Source: Clostridia bacterium (GTDB taxonomy: Bacteria > Bacillota > Clostridia > Oscillospirales > CAG-272). From it: a DNA stretch of 16,649 bases. The notes below the pieces were generated by a model, which made no database searches, had not been told where the DNA came from, and worked only from the letters and a program-made list of their open reading frames with translations. Positions 5,229 through 12,746 of the stretch are shown one piece after another. Each line of letters starts with the position of its first letter. Position 1 is the stretch's first letter. The stretch covers positions 1-16,649 of the forward strand of contig JAFYMA010000132.1 of assembly GCA_017556845.1 (NCBI GenBank), in the 5' to 3' direction. A program made the position numbers and the translations under genes.

Positions 5229-6059
5229 ATGAAAAAAATATCAGCAATAATTCTATCCTTTGCCGCCTGCGCCGCACTCGTATGCTGTCAGGGGCAGAGC
5301 GACCCTCAGACAAACGGCGCAACAGAGCAGGAAACAACGATGTCAACTCAGGCGCAAACAGAGATCACAGCAAGCGGTAAACAGCTTGCCGCGTATGCAA
5401 CTCAGGCGAAGGAAAGCCTTGAAAGCTACAAATATAAGTCAAGCACGGAAATGACCTTTCTCGGCAGTACCTCCTGCGTCACGTCAGTCCATAGGGTGCT
5501 GAACGCAGATGACGGACTGTATTACAGCTGCTCGTCGGAAAACGGAACGTTTTCAGCGTCAGGTGCATTTTACTATATAGACGGCGTGATGTATACGAAG
5601 CTTTTAAACTCCGTTCAGAAGCTCGAAATGCCGCAGGATGATTTCCTCGCTCACGCAGAAAAAACGAGCGTATCAATACTCGGCGATTTTTCGCAGACGT
5701 TCGAGCAGTACACCGTTGAGGAAAACGAAAACGGCACGCTCATTCACTTAAGCGGAATAAATGCCGATGCGCTTTTAGATCAGCTCAAAGCATCAGACCC
5801 CGCATTCAAAATGGAAAACGCCGGCATCACGAAATGCGACGTTTCCATACAGACCGACAAAAACGGCTTTCCGTTAACGGAGCACGTAAGCGTTGAATTT
5901 ACCGTAAGCATAACGGGCGTTACGGTAACGCTCGGCATAGACCATACGGGCGAATATTCCGAATTCAACTCAATTACAAAGGCGGATTTTCCGAGCGTTG
6001 ACGAGCTTTTGAACACCGACGGAACGCAGGGCAGGTCTTCCGAAAGCTCGGAAATATAA
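5229..6059 (+). CDS. Lipoprotein array member 1, single beta-rich domain
   Basis: Predicted membrane-anchored lipoprotein, 276 residues. The signal peptide MKKISAIILSFAACAALVCC ends at lipobox Cys20, a polar tether rich in Thr, Gln and Ser runs to about 50, and a single domain of about 210 residues follows. Shared with the next three genes are a YxSY-like helix start (about 66), the FYYIDGVMY motif at 114-122, and a C-terminal stretch with a Gly-Phe-Pro turn before alternating polar/hydrophobic beta strands (about 190-235). This pattern of amphipathic strands, together with the KKxDAYxSY entry of its paralogues, recalls LolA/LppX-like or DUF6612-type lipoproteins, which bind lipids or envelope components. 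That is only a fold-level guess. It starts 12 nt after miaB behind CAGGAA, with an 88-nt gap before the next paralogue. Confidence 0.85.
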   Translation: MKKISAIILSFAACAALVCCQGQSDPQTNGATEQETTMSTQAQTEITASGKQLAAYATQAKESLESYKYKSSTEMTFLGSTSCVTSVHRVLNADDGLYYSCSSENGTFSASGAFYYIDGVMYTKLLNSVQKLEMPQDDFLAHAEKTSVSILGDFSQTFEQYTVEENENGTLIHLSGINADALLDQLKASDPAFKMENAGITKCDVSIQTDKNGFPLTEHVSVEFTVSITGVTVTLGIDHTGEYSEFNSITKADFPSVDELLNTDGTQGRSSESSEI

Positions 6060-6147
6060 ACGGCAAACAGATCATCAGATAACAAAGGCGCAAATAAATA
6101 CGGCTTTGATTTTATAATCTTTTTACTATCTTGAAAGGAAACACGGT

Positions 6148-7641
6148 ATGAAAAGAATTTTGGCAATATTGCTCAGCGTATCAATGCTCGGCATTTTCTG
6201 TGCGTGCGGCGGAAGCGATACGCAGACAGAACCGGACGAAACGAAGAAAAAGGCGGAATCATCCGCGCTTGCAGACGATACGTCAAGTGAACAAACAGGT
6301 GAGAGTACAGATGCTCCGACAGCCACAGAAACGGAACGTGAGCTTACAGCGGACGAGGTACTGAACGACGCTCTTACAAAAAGAGATGCTTACAAATCGT
6401 TCACGTACACCTCGGAAACATCTCTTGAGATGTTAGGCACGACGGAAACAGTAAACGGCGTTGAAAAATTCGTAAGCGCCGATAACACGGAATACTCAAA
6501 CGTATTTTCCGCAAAGGTTGACGGAGAGGAATCCGAATCCAAAAACACGTATTACACCGACGGTAAGCTCTATATAGATGAAGAAGGCGAGCTTTTCTGC
6601 GGTCCTGTATCAACAGAAGACCTTAAAGCCTACCTGGCAAAAGAAGCAACGAGCGCAAAAATACCCATGCTTGCTCAGACGTGCAAAAAATTCAGCATAG
6701 AAAAGGCTGAGGGCGGCTTTACAGTTACAGCGGAGGAATTAGATCCCGCAGCCGTTGTTGCACTTGTCGATTCCGACGCCTCAATGGAAGGCATCGACGT
6801 TGAAGTCAGCGGAAAGATCGTATTCAATATAAATGAAAACGGCGATATCGTATCGGAAAAATTGGACGTGACGTTCAAGCTCTCTCAGTCGGGCATATCA
6901 ATGGAGCTCGGAATATCCATCAGCGGTACGTTTTCCGACGTAAACACGCTTGACGATGTCACCTTTGACGGCGTTGACCTTGACGAATACAAGCACGTAG
7001 ACGATCTTTTTGCGGCTATGGAGCTTGCAGACGCGGCATTACAGTGCGTTTTCTACGACAGCGAATACAAGATCGACTATAAATTGCAGCTAAGCGACGG
7101 GACGGAAACACTTACCGACGTTCAGAATATAGTATGCAATATCGGAGCTGACGAAAACTACAACACGACCTTTATGATGACGGTGCAAAGAGATTTTCCT
7201 ATGATACCGGCAAAGAAGACCGTCATAAAGCTGTCTCAGGATGAAAGCTACACGGAAGTGGACGGAGTAAAGACCGCTATTGAATACTCCGACGAGCTTA
7301 TGTCTGATATTATGTATGCATACGACGAGCCCGTTATCGCATCATTGGGCTACGCAAGTAACATAAAGATCGAAAAGACGGCAGACGGAACATTATATAC
7401 GTTCGATATAAGCGAGGACAACGCATTTATAATTGCGGATATGCTTCTTGCAAGAACTATCAGCAGTGATATGTCAAGCGCCGATATGGATGATATCGAC
7501 GTAAAATCTCTCAGCGGTGAAATATTGGTAGATAACGACGGCTATCCAGTATACTATATGAACAAGGCTGAAATGGTTCTTACAAAGGAGAACGCACCCA
7601 TATCGTTCGTTTACGAATCGAAGATATCAGCCAACGCATAA
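6148..7641 (+). CDS. Lipoprotein array member 2, two-domain paralogue
   Basis: Lipoprotein of 497 residues with signal peptide and lipobox Cys20 (IFCAC). A Thr/Ser/Glu/Lys tether runs to about 65, then ELTADEVLNDALTKRDAY opens the first domain (about 67-285). The family motif NTYYTDGKLY and the closing strand set SGKIVFNINENGDIVSEK lie in this half. The second half (about 290-497) repeats the plan: DVKSLSGEILVDNDGYPVYY, then strands ending FVYESKI, echo the end of domain 1. An internal duplication is therefore likely. It aligns well by eye with the gene at 7683 over its whole length. AAAGGAAA precedes the ATG by about 7 nt. Function is unknown; it is probably an extracytoplasmic binding or carrier protein. 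Confidence 0.85.
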   Translation: MKRILAILLSVSMLGIFCACGGSDTQTEPDETKKKAESSALADDTSSEQTGESTDAPTATETERELTADEVLNDALTKRDAYKSFTYTSETSLEMLGTTETVNGVEKFVSADNTEYSNVFSAKVDGEESESKNTYYTDGKLYIDEEGELFCGPVSTEDLKAYLAKEATSAKIPMLAQTCKKFSIEKAEGGFTVTAEELDPAAVVALVDSDASMEGIDVEVSGKIVFNINENGDIVSEKLDVTFKLSQSGISMELGISISGTFSDVNTLDDVTFDGVDLDEYKHVDDLFAAMELADAALQCVFYDSEYKIDYKLQLSDGTETLTDVQNIVCNIGADENYNTTFMMTVQRDFPMIPAKKTVIKLSQDESYTEVDGVKTAIEYSDELMSDIMYAYDEPVIASLGYASNIKIEKTADGTLYTFDISEDNAFIIADMLLARTISSDMSSADMDDIDVKSLSGEILVDNDGYPVYYMNKAEMVLTKENAPISFVYESKISANA

Positions 7642-7682
7642 TTCCATCTTTGTATATACATTATTTAAAGGAGTAATCGAAA

Positions 7683-9224
7683 ATGAAAAAGCTTATCAGT
7701 ATAATTCTTTGTATTGCGGCTCTTTCGGTATTCGCCGCTTGCAATAACGGTAATACCGATACGGACGAAACGAAAAAGCCCGCAGATCAAACAACGCAGG
7801 CAGAAAGCACGGACAGTGCAACGAACGTCACAAACGGAACGGAAGGTTCTGAAACGGACGCTGAAACCGATGCCGAAACAGATGCTCAAACAGAGCCCGA
7901 GCTTACGCCGCAGGAGCTCATTGCCAACGCGCTTAGCAAAAGAGACGCGTATTCATCGTATAAATACGATGCAAATATCGTTATGAGCGTATTCGGCGAG
8001 GAAATGAAAATACTCGGCACGGAAATGTTCATCAATAAAAACGGCAGCATCAGCTACGCTACATACTCCGTTGACGAAGACGGAGAACAGTCTGACGGAA
8101 CATTTTACAGAGACGGCGTAATATACACGACCGTCAATTACGAGGAATGCTGCGGAAAGCTTTCAACGAAAGAGTTTTTGGACTACTTCAAGAAAAGCTC
8201 CGCAATGATGGAGATCTCGTCGCTTTTGCAAAGCTGCACCGAATTTACCGCAGAAAAGGGTGAAAACGGCACGGTTACAGTAAAATCAAGCGAAATGGAC
8301 TTTACCTCTCTGAGCGAAATTATGGGTATCGACAACAGCGATATCGCAGGCATGGATATGCAGGTAGACGGCAGCGTTGCCGTTACGATAGATGCAAACG
8401 GAGATGCGGTATCAGAGGTATTCGACATCACGTTCAAAATGGGGCAGGCAGGAATCACGGTTGAAATGCCCGTAAAGATAACGTCAACGCTTTCACAGAT
8501 AAACTCACTTACGAGCATCACGTTTGACGAAAAGAAGCTTAAGGATTACGAACCCATACAGGAAATAGGCGCATTCATGGAGCTTTGCGACATAAGCGAT
8601 GCGTGCTACGAAATAACAGGCAACTGCCTTATCGAATACAAGCTCGACGTAGATCAGATGGGCACTCACGAGCAGAAGGCAAACGTAAGATTTGATTACG
8701 ATGAAGAAAAGCTGTGCGATATCATCGATATTCAGATAAAGGAAAAATTCACGGTCGGAAGTGATTCGATAACGACCGATAAATCCGTATTTTTGTCACC
8801 CGAAAGCAGCTATATCACCGAAAACGGCGTTAAGACGGACGTTGAATACGACAATGATGCATCAGACGAAATTATGAGTGTGTATACAGAGTACGTATTC
8901 GGTTATCCGGAAATAGCGCAAAACGTAAAAATCACTTCCAAGGACGGCGGCAAGCTGTATACGTTTGACGTTAAAAAGAACAACGAAACGAACGTGCACA
9001 TATTCCTTAATACTCTGACGAAAAGATCGTTTGACGGCGACATAGGCGTTGATGATATTACGGACAAAAAGGTTGATTATATGAAGGGCGAAATACTCGT
9101 CGATGCAGACGGTAACGTCGTATATTATAAAAACAGCGCGAAGATCGAGATCACGGCAGACGGCGTAACGAGAACCGTTATTTACGAAACAAAGGTATCG
9201 CCTGCTGCAACTATCGTAGCTTAA
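7683..9224 (+). CDS. Lipoprotein array member 3, two-domain paralogue
   Basis: Lipoprotein of 513 residues with lipobox Cys20 (VFAAC). The Thr/Asp/Glu-rich tether contains a short tandem repeat of the unit ETDA at about 57-68 with differing codons. Domain 1 starts at about 74 with ELTPQELIANALSKRDAY, nearly the same as gene 2, and has GTFYRDGVIY as its version of the array motif. A strand set around GSVAVTIDANGDAVSEV closes it. Domain 2 (about 295-513) ends with GEILVDADGNVVYYKNSAKI and VIYETKVS, parallel to gene 2. AAAGGAGT precedes the ATG, and the gap from gene 2 is 41 nt, so it is probably cotranscribed. The ligand is not recognisable. Genes 2 and 3 look like the closest pair in the array. 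Confidence 0.85.
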   Translation: MKKLISIILCIAALSVFAACNNGNTDTDETKKPADQTTQAESTDSATNVTNGTEGSETDAETDAETDAQTEPELTPQELIANALSKRDAYSSYKYDANIVMSVFGEEMKILGTEMFINKNGSISYATYSVDEDGEQSDGTFYRDGVIYTTVNYEECCGKLSTKEFLDYFKKSSAMMEISSLLQSCTEFTAEKGENGTVTVKSSEMDFTSLSEIMGIDNSDIAGMDMQVDGSVAVTIDANGDAVSEVFDITFKMGQAGITVEMPVKITSTLSQINSLTSITFDEKKLKDYEPIQEIGAFMELCDISDACYEITGNCLIEYKLDVDQMGTHEQKANVRFDYDEEKLCDIIDIQIKEKFTVGSDSITTDKSVFLSPESSYITENGVKTDVEYDNDASDEIMSVYTEYVFGYPEIAQNVKITSKDGGKLYTFDVKKNNETNVHIFLNTLTKRSFDGDIGVDDITDKKVDYMKGEILVDADGNVVYYKNSAKIEITADGVTRTVIYETKVSPAATIVA

Positions 9225-9274
9225 GGACAAAACCAAACGCGGCGCAAGCCGTTAAAAGAAAGGAAGAATAACTT

Positions 9275-10885
9275 ATGAAAAAGACGTTAACTCTTCTGCT
9301 TTGTATTATCATTTCTCTCTGTCTTGTTTGCTGTACCGGCAAGGGCGAGCAAACGAGCGCAGACACATCAAACACAACGGATGTATCGGACGACGGCAAG
9401 GAAACCGACTCAAACGGAACACAAACGCCCGCCGACACCTCATCTCAGAGTCCTGATACGGATCCTTCGACAGACGGCACGGACACCCCGTCCGAAACAA
9501 GTCCTTCGCCTGACACGCAGGGCCCCTCAGACACATCGCAGGCGCCTTCCGATACAACAAACGGCCAAGGCTCAACAGATGCGCCCGTTGAGGACACTAT
9601 TGACGGCAAAGCGGTAGCAACTGACGCTGCAAATAAAAAAAGCAGTATAAGCAGCTATACGCAGACCGTCACAACGAAAATGACGCTGGCAGGCAAAACG
9701 AGCAGTGCAGAATCGTTTGAGCAGTACAGAAAAACGTCGTCTGCAATAAGCTACTTGCGCAAGATCACGAGCAACGGAAGAACATCCGCCGAATACTACA
9801 AGGACGGGTACTTCTACACCGAAGCTGACGGCGGTCTTTTCAAGGGCAAGCTCTCGCAAAGCGAATTTGAAAAGCTGAGATCATCTGCCGCTGGCTTCAG
9901 ACTCAGCGCGGGCGATTACGGTGCGTTCAACACGTATACAGCCGCAAAAGCAGCAGACGGTATCACAGTTACGATGACAGACGTTAACACACAGTCATTC
10001 ACAGCCGCAGACGATCTTAAGGCGGAAATGGCAAAGCAGAATGCAACGATCGCCATAAAGTCGGCAACGTGCCGCATTCTCGTAAACAATGACGGATATA
10101 TAACGTCAGAAAAGTCAGTTATCACTCTTACGGTAGAGCAAGCAGGCATGAGTCTTGACTTTACAGTTGAGCTTGATGAAAAAACGTCTGATATCAACGC
10201 AGTTTCGGGAATTTCCTTCCCTGCCGATAAATTCGCAGATTATACGAACGTTGACGATGTCAAGGGCGTAAAGGTCCTGACGGATGCAGCGTATGCATAC
10301 GCAGAGCTTTACGAATCGGGCGCAAGCTTTGATTTTAAATCACAGATATCCGTAAGCGGCGGCGATATATCGTACACCAGCACAACGCAGGGAAAATGTG
10401 AATTTACCGCAGGAGAGAAAACAACTGTCGCTATATCCGCAAGCGGAAGCAGTAACGGCGCAGACAAAGCCCTGAACGTAAATTCAGACGGCGCGCAGCT
10501 TACCGTCAGCGATGGGACAGAATCGAAAACGATGGCACATGACGAGCAGATCGTCTGGACGTATATCGACAGCGTTTGGGTATCCTGCTATGCGTACGGC
10601 GACAGCATAACGTCCCTTTCATCATCAAATTCCGCCTCGGGCACAAGGTATGCTTACAGCCTTTCCGAAAAGGCATTAAAGGACGTACTTACACTTGCAG
10701 TTGCGGTAGTAGATCCCGCACTCGATGCGAGCGATGCGAAAAACATAACAGTAAATACGTTCAAGGGCGAAACCGAGCTTGACAAAAACGGAAGCATCGT
10801 AAAAACATCAACGCAGGCAGACTTCACGTTTGAAATAAACGCAGTGCAATACACCGTAAGCATTTCATACTCAGCCGAGCTTTAA
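9275..10885 (+). CDS. Lipoprotein array member 4, long Ser/Thr/Pro tether
   Basis: Lipoprotein of 536 residues. The signal peptide ends at Cys20 (CLVCC). The tether, about 21-108, is the longest of the array and almost all Thr, Ser, Asp, Pro and Gly, such as PSETSPSPDTQGPSDTSQ, so it should be unstructured and is a plausible site for O-glycans. Domain 1 starts at about 113 with a KKSSISSY entry and holds the motif AEYYKDGYFY. The closing strands around CRILVNNDGYITSEK match the other members. Domain 2 (about 330-536) ends with FKGETELDKNGSIVKTS and strand-rich sequence. It is the most divergent of the two-domain copies. AAAGGAAG precedes the ATG. It is the last gene before the terminator at 10898. 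Function unknown. Confidence 0.85.
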   Translation: MKKTLTLLLCIIISLCLVCCTGKGEQTSADTSNTTDVSDDGKETDSNGTQTPADTSSQSPDTDPSTDGTDTPSETSPSPDTQGPSDTSQAPSDTTNGQGSTDAPVEDTIDGKAVATDAANKKSSISSYTQTVTTKMTLAGKTSSAESFEQYRKTSSAISYLRKITSNGRTSAEYYKDGYFYTEADGGLFKGKLSQSEFEKLRSSAAGFRLSAGDYGAFNTYTAAKAADGITVTMTDVNTQSFTAADDLKAEMAKQNATIAIKSATCRILVNNDGYITSEKSVITLTVEQAGMSLDFTVELDEKTSDINAVSGISFPADKFADYTNVDDVKGVKVLTDAAYAYAELYESGASFDFKSQISVSGGDISYTSTTQGKCEFTAGEKTTVAISASGSSNGADKALNVNSDGAQLTVSDGTESKTMAHDEQIVWTYIDSVWVSCYAYGDSITSLSSSNSASGTRYAYSLSEKALKDVLTLAVAVVDPALDASDAKNITVNTFKGETELDKNGSIVKTSTQADFTFEINAVQYTVSISYSAEL

Positions 10886-10897
10886 TAAACAATACTC

Positions 10898-10928
10898 AAA
10901 GGTCTTTGTCAAACGGCAAAGGCCTTTT
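10898..10928 (+). terminator. Terminator of the lipoprotein operon
   Basis: AAAGGTCTTTG (10898-10908) pairs with CAAAGGCCTTT (10917-10927), 11 bp with one G-U pair and an 8-nt loop, ending in TTTT. It lies 13 nt after the last lipoprotein stop and separates the array from the two-component block. Confidence 0.85.
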
Positions 10929-10962
10929 GTTATGCAAAAATCCATCAATAATATTTATTTGC

Positions 10963-10991
10963 TTGACATATTAAATATTTTACTATATAAT
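10963..10991 (+). promoter_or_regulatory. Consensus promoter of the two-component/glycosyltransferase block
   Basis: Perfect TTGACA (10963-10968), a 17-nt spacer and perfect TATAAT (10986-10991), about 30 nt before the response-regulator ATG. AT-rich ATATTTA-type elements flank and lie inside the spacer (ATATTTAT at 10951, AAATATTTTA at 10974). They could be regulator-binding repeats but are too simple to call. Confidence 0.85.
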
Positions 10992-11020
10992 AGCAGTAAA
11001 GTCGGAAAGGGGGCGGGGAT

Positions 11021-11707
11021 ATGAAGAAAATACTTATTGCTGACGATGATGAAGAAATCGCTTTTCTTATATCCGACGCCTTGACGGACGAGGGATATTC
11101 GACAGTATGCGTTCATAACGGTGACGGGGCAATACAGGCAGTGAAGAATACTGCATTTGACCTTATTTTACTTGACGTTATGATGCCGAATACCGACGGT
11201 CACGCCGTATGCAGAAAAATACGCTCTGACGTAAGCTGTCCTATAATATTCGTGTCGGCAAAGAACCGAAGCGAAGATATGCTGCTCGGCTTCAAGATCG
11301 GCGCTGACGATTACATTGAAAAGCCGTTTGATCTTGATATACTTACGGCAAAGGTAAAAGCAAGGCTGAACGGCTCTGACAGACGCATAAAAAAAGCTCC
11401 GCGTATTAAGTCTTACGGCGATATAACGATAAATGAAGATGAAATGTATGCAAAAAAGAACGGCATTGCGGTCACTTTATCGCCAAAGGAGCTGCAGCTG
11501 CTATGCTATCTTGCCGAAAACGAGGGCAATACGTTATCGAAGGAAGAAATATATAAAGCAGTATGGGAAAGCGATTACGGCGACATAGGCGCCGTAGCCG
11601 TACACATAAAGCATCTGCGAGAAAAAATTGACCCAAGAGGCAAATATATAAAAACCGTCTGGGGCTCCGGATACAAATTTATCGTTCCGGCGGAGGATGG
11701 AAAATGA
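11021..11707 (+). CDS. OmpR/PhoB-family response regulator
   Basis: DNA-binding response regulator, 228 residues, standard length. The receiver domain (1-120) has the acidic pocket D8-D9-D10, phospho-acceptor D52 in LLDVMMP, switch Ser79 (FVSAK) and Lys101 (EKPFD). The C-terminal winged helix (about 130-225) has SPKELQLLCYLAENEGNTLS, the AVAVHIKHLREKI recognition helix and VWGSGYKF, all typical of OmpR/PhoB proteins. The start follows a strong purine tract, GGAAAGGGGGCGGGG. The stop overlaps the kinase start by 4 nt (ATGA), so the pair is translationally coupled. Targets are unknown; the downstream glycosyltransferase genes on the same transcript and the lipoprotein array are natural candidates. 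Confidence 0.95.
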   Translation: MKKILIADDDEEIAFLISDALTDEGYSTVCVHNGDGAIQAVKNTAFDLILLDVMMPNTDGHAVCRKIRSDVSCPIIFVSAKNRSEDMLLGFKIGADDYIEKPFDLDILTAKVKARLNGSDRRIKKAPRIKSYGDITINEDEMYAKKNGIAVTLSPKELQLLCYLAENEGNTLSKEEIYKAVWESDYGDIGAVAVHIKHLREKIDPRGKYIKTVWGSGYKFIVPAEDGK

Positions 11708-12711
11708 AGCTCTCCGTAAAGCTCGCCATTCTTTTCACCGCCGCGTTCATAACCGACCTTGCCGTTCTTCTGTGCTTTTACCTTTCTATAATAAAGGACG
11801 GCAGCGATATTTCGGTAAATGAAATAAACACACTGCTCACAGTGCAGATAGTCACAACACTCGTGCTTTTTGCCGTTATTGCATTCGTTTTGAACAAGAT
11901 CATTTTAAAGCCTGTAAAAAGCCTTACCGATGAGCTTGCGGAAAACGCAGACACGCCGTTTTTCAAGGACGACGGCGGCTTTGAGGACATAAGACGCGGC
12001 ATTGAGGAATATTCCGACGCCTTGCACAACGAAAAGCAGAAGCAAAGCCGGATAATAGCATCAATATCACACGATATAAAAACCCCGTTAACGTCTGTTA
12101 TCGGATATGCGGAAATGCTTCAAAAGCCCGATATTTCCGAGGAAAGACGTGAAAAATATTCAAAGATCATTCATTCAAAGGCTCACAAAATACGTAATAT
12201 GATCAATGAATTTGACGATTATTTAAGCGGTGAGCTCGGCAAGCATCCGAATATGCAGACCCTCAACGTGCGCAAAACGTGCGAGGAATTTACCTTATCG
12301 CTTCGCGAGCAGTTCCCCGCTGACAAGTTAAATATAGACCTGCTCTGCACCTCTGACGGATATATAAGCGCAGACCCTGACAGACTGTACCGTGTATTTA
12401 TGAACGCCGTATCAAACAGCATCAGCCACGGACAAAGACAAACGCTTAATTTTCATATAGCCGTAACGCAGGAAAACGGAGAATTTGTATTCGTTCTCAC
12501 CGACGACGGCGTCGGCGTTACGCAAGAGCAGTTAAAATGCGTGTTTGAGCCTATGTATACGAGCGATCAGAGCAGAAGCGTCGCAGGGCTCGGACTTGCA
12601 ATATGCAAGGAAATAATCTCATCGTTCAACGGCGAGATATACGCAAAAAGCGAAAAGGACAAATATTTTTCGCTTGTATTCAAATTACCCGTCTGTAAGG
12701 ATACGGAGTAA
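11704..12711 (+). CDS. Sensor histidine kinase with very short extracytoplasmic loop
   Basis: Membrane histidine kinase, 335 residues, partner of the preceding regulator. Two transmembrane helices (about 7-29 and 44-64) flank a loop of only about 14 residues, so there is no periplasmic sensor domain. A HAMP-like linker follows from KPVKSL (69). The HisKA H-box is SISHDIKTPLTSVIGYAEML with His123. The HATPase_c domain shows the N box FMNAVSNSISHG (232-243), G1 DDGVG (267-271), the F box FEPMY and G2 GLGLA (295-299), so all catalytic motifs are present. The two-helix, short-loop plan is that of intramembrane-sensing kinases such as BceS and LiaS that respond to cell-envelope stress; no BceAB-type transporter is in the window. 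A 35-nt gap leads to the next gene. Confidence 0.93.
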   Translation: MKLSVKLAILFTAAFITDLAVLLCFYLSIIKDGSDISVNEINTLLTVQIVTTLVLFAVIAFVLNKIILKPVKSLTDELAENADTPFFKDDGGFEDIRRGIEEYSDALHNEKQKQSRIIASISHDIKTPLTSVIGYAEMLQKPDISEERREKYSKIIHSKAHKIRNMINEFDDYLSGELGKHPNMQTLNVRKTCEEFTLSLREQFPADKLNIDLLCTSDGYISADPDRLYRVFMNAVSNSISHGQRQTLNFHIAVTQENGEFVFVLTDDGVGVTQEQLKCVFEPMYTSDQSRSVAGLGLAICKEIISSFNGEIYAKSEKDKYFSLVFKLPVCKDTE

Positions 12712-12746
12712 TTTTGCTTACGGAAAGAAAGGATAACCTGTAAATA

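Noticed and set aside
6060..6147. Promoter between lipoprotein genes 1 and 2 (TATAAT near 6111)
   Set aside because: A -10-like TATAAT is present but no acceptable -35 occurs at 16-18 nt; the AT-rich gap shows no clear terminator either.
9309..9617. Open frames on both strands in the lipoprotein 4 tether
   Set aside because: They arise from the repetitive Thr/Ser/Pro coding and read as Arg/Pro/Thr-rich nonsense without ribosome sites.
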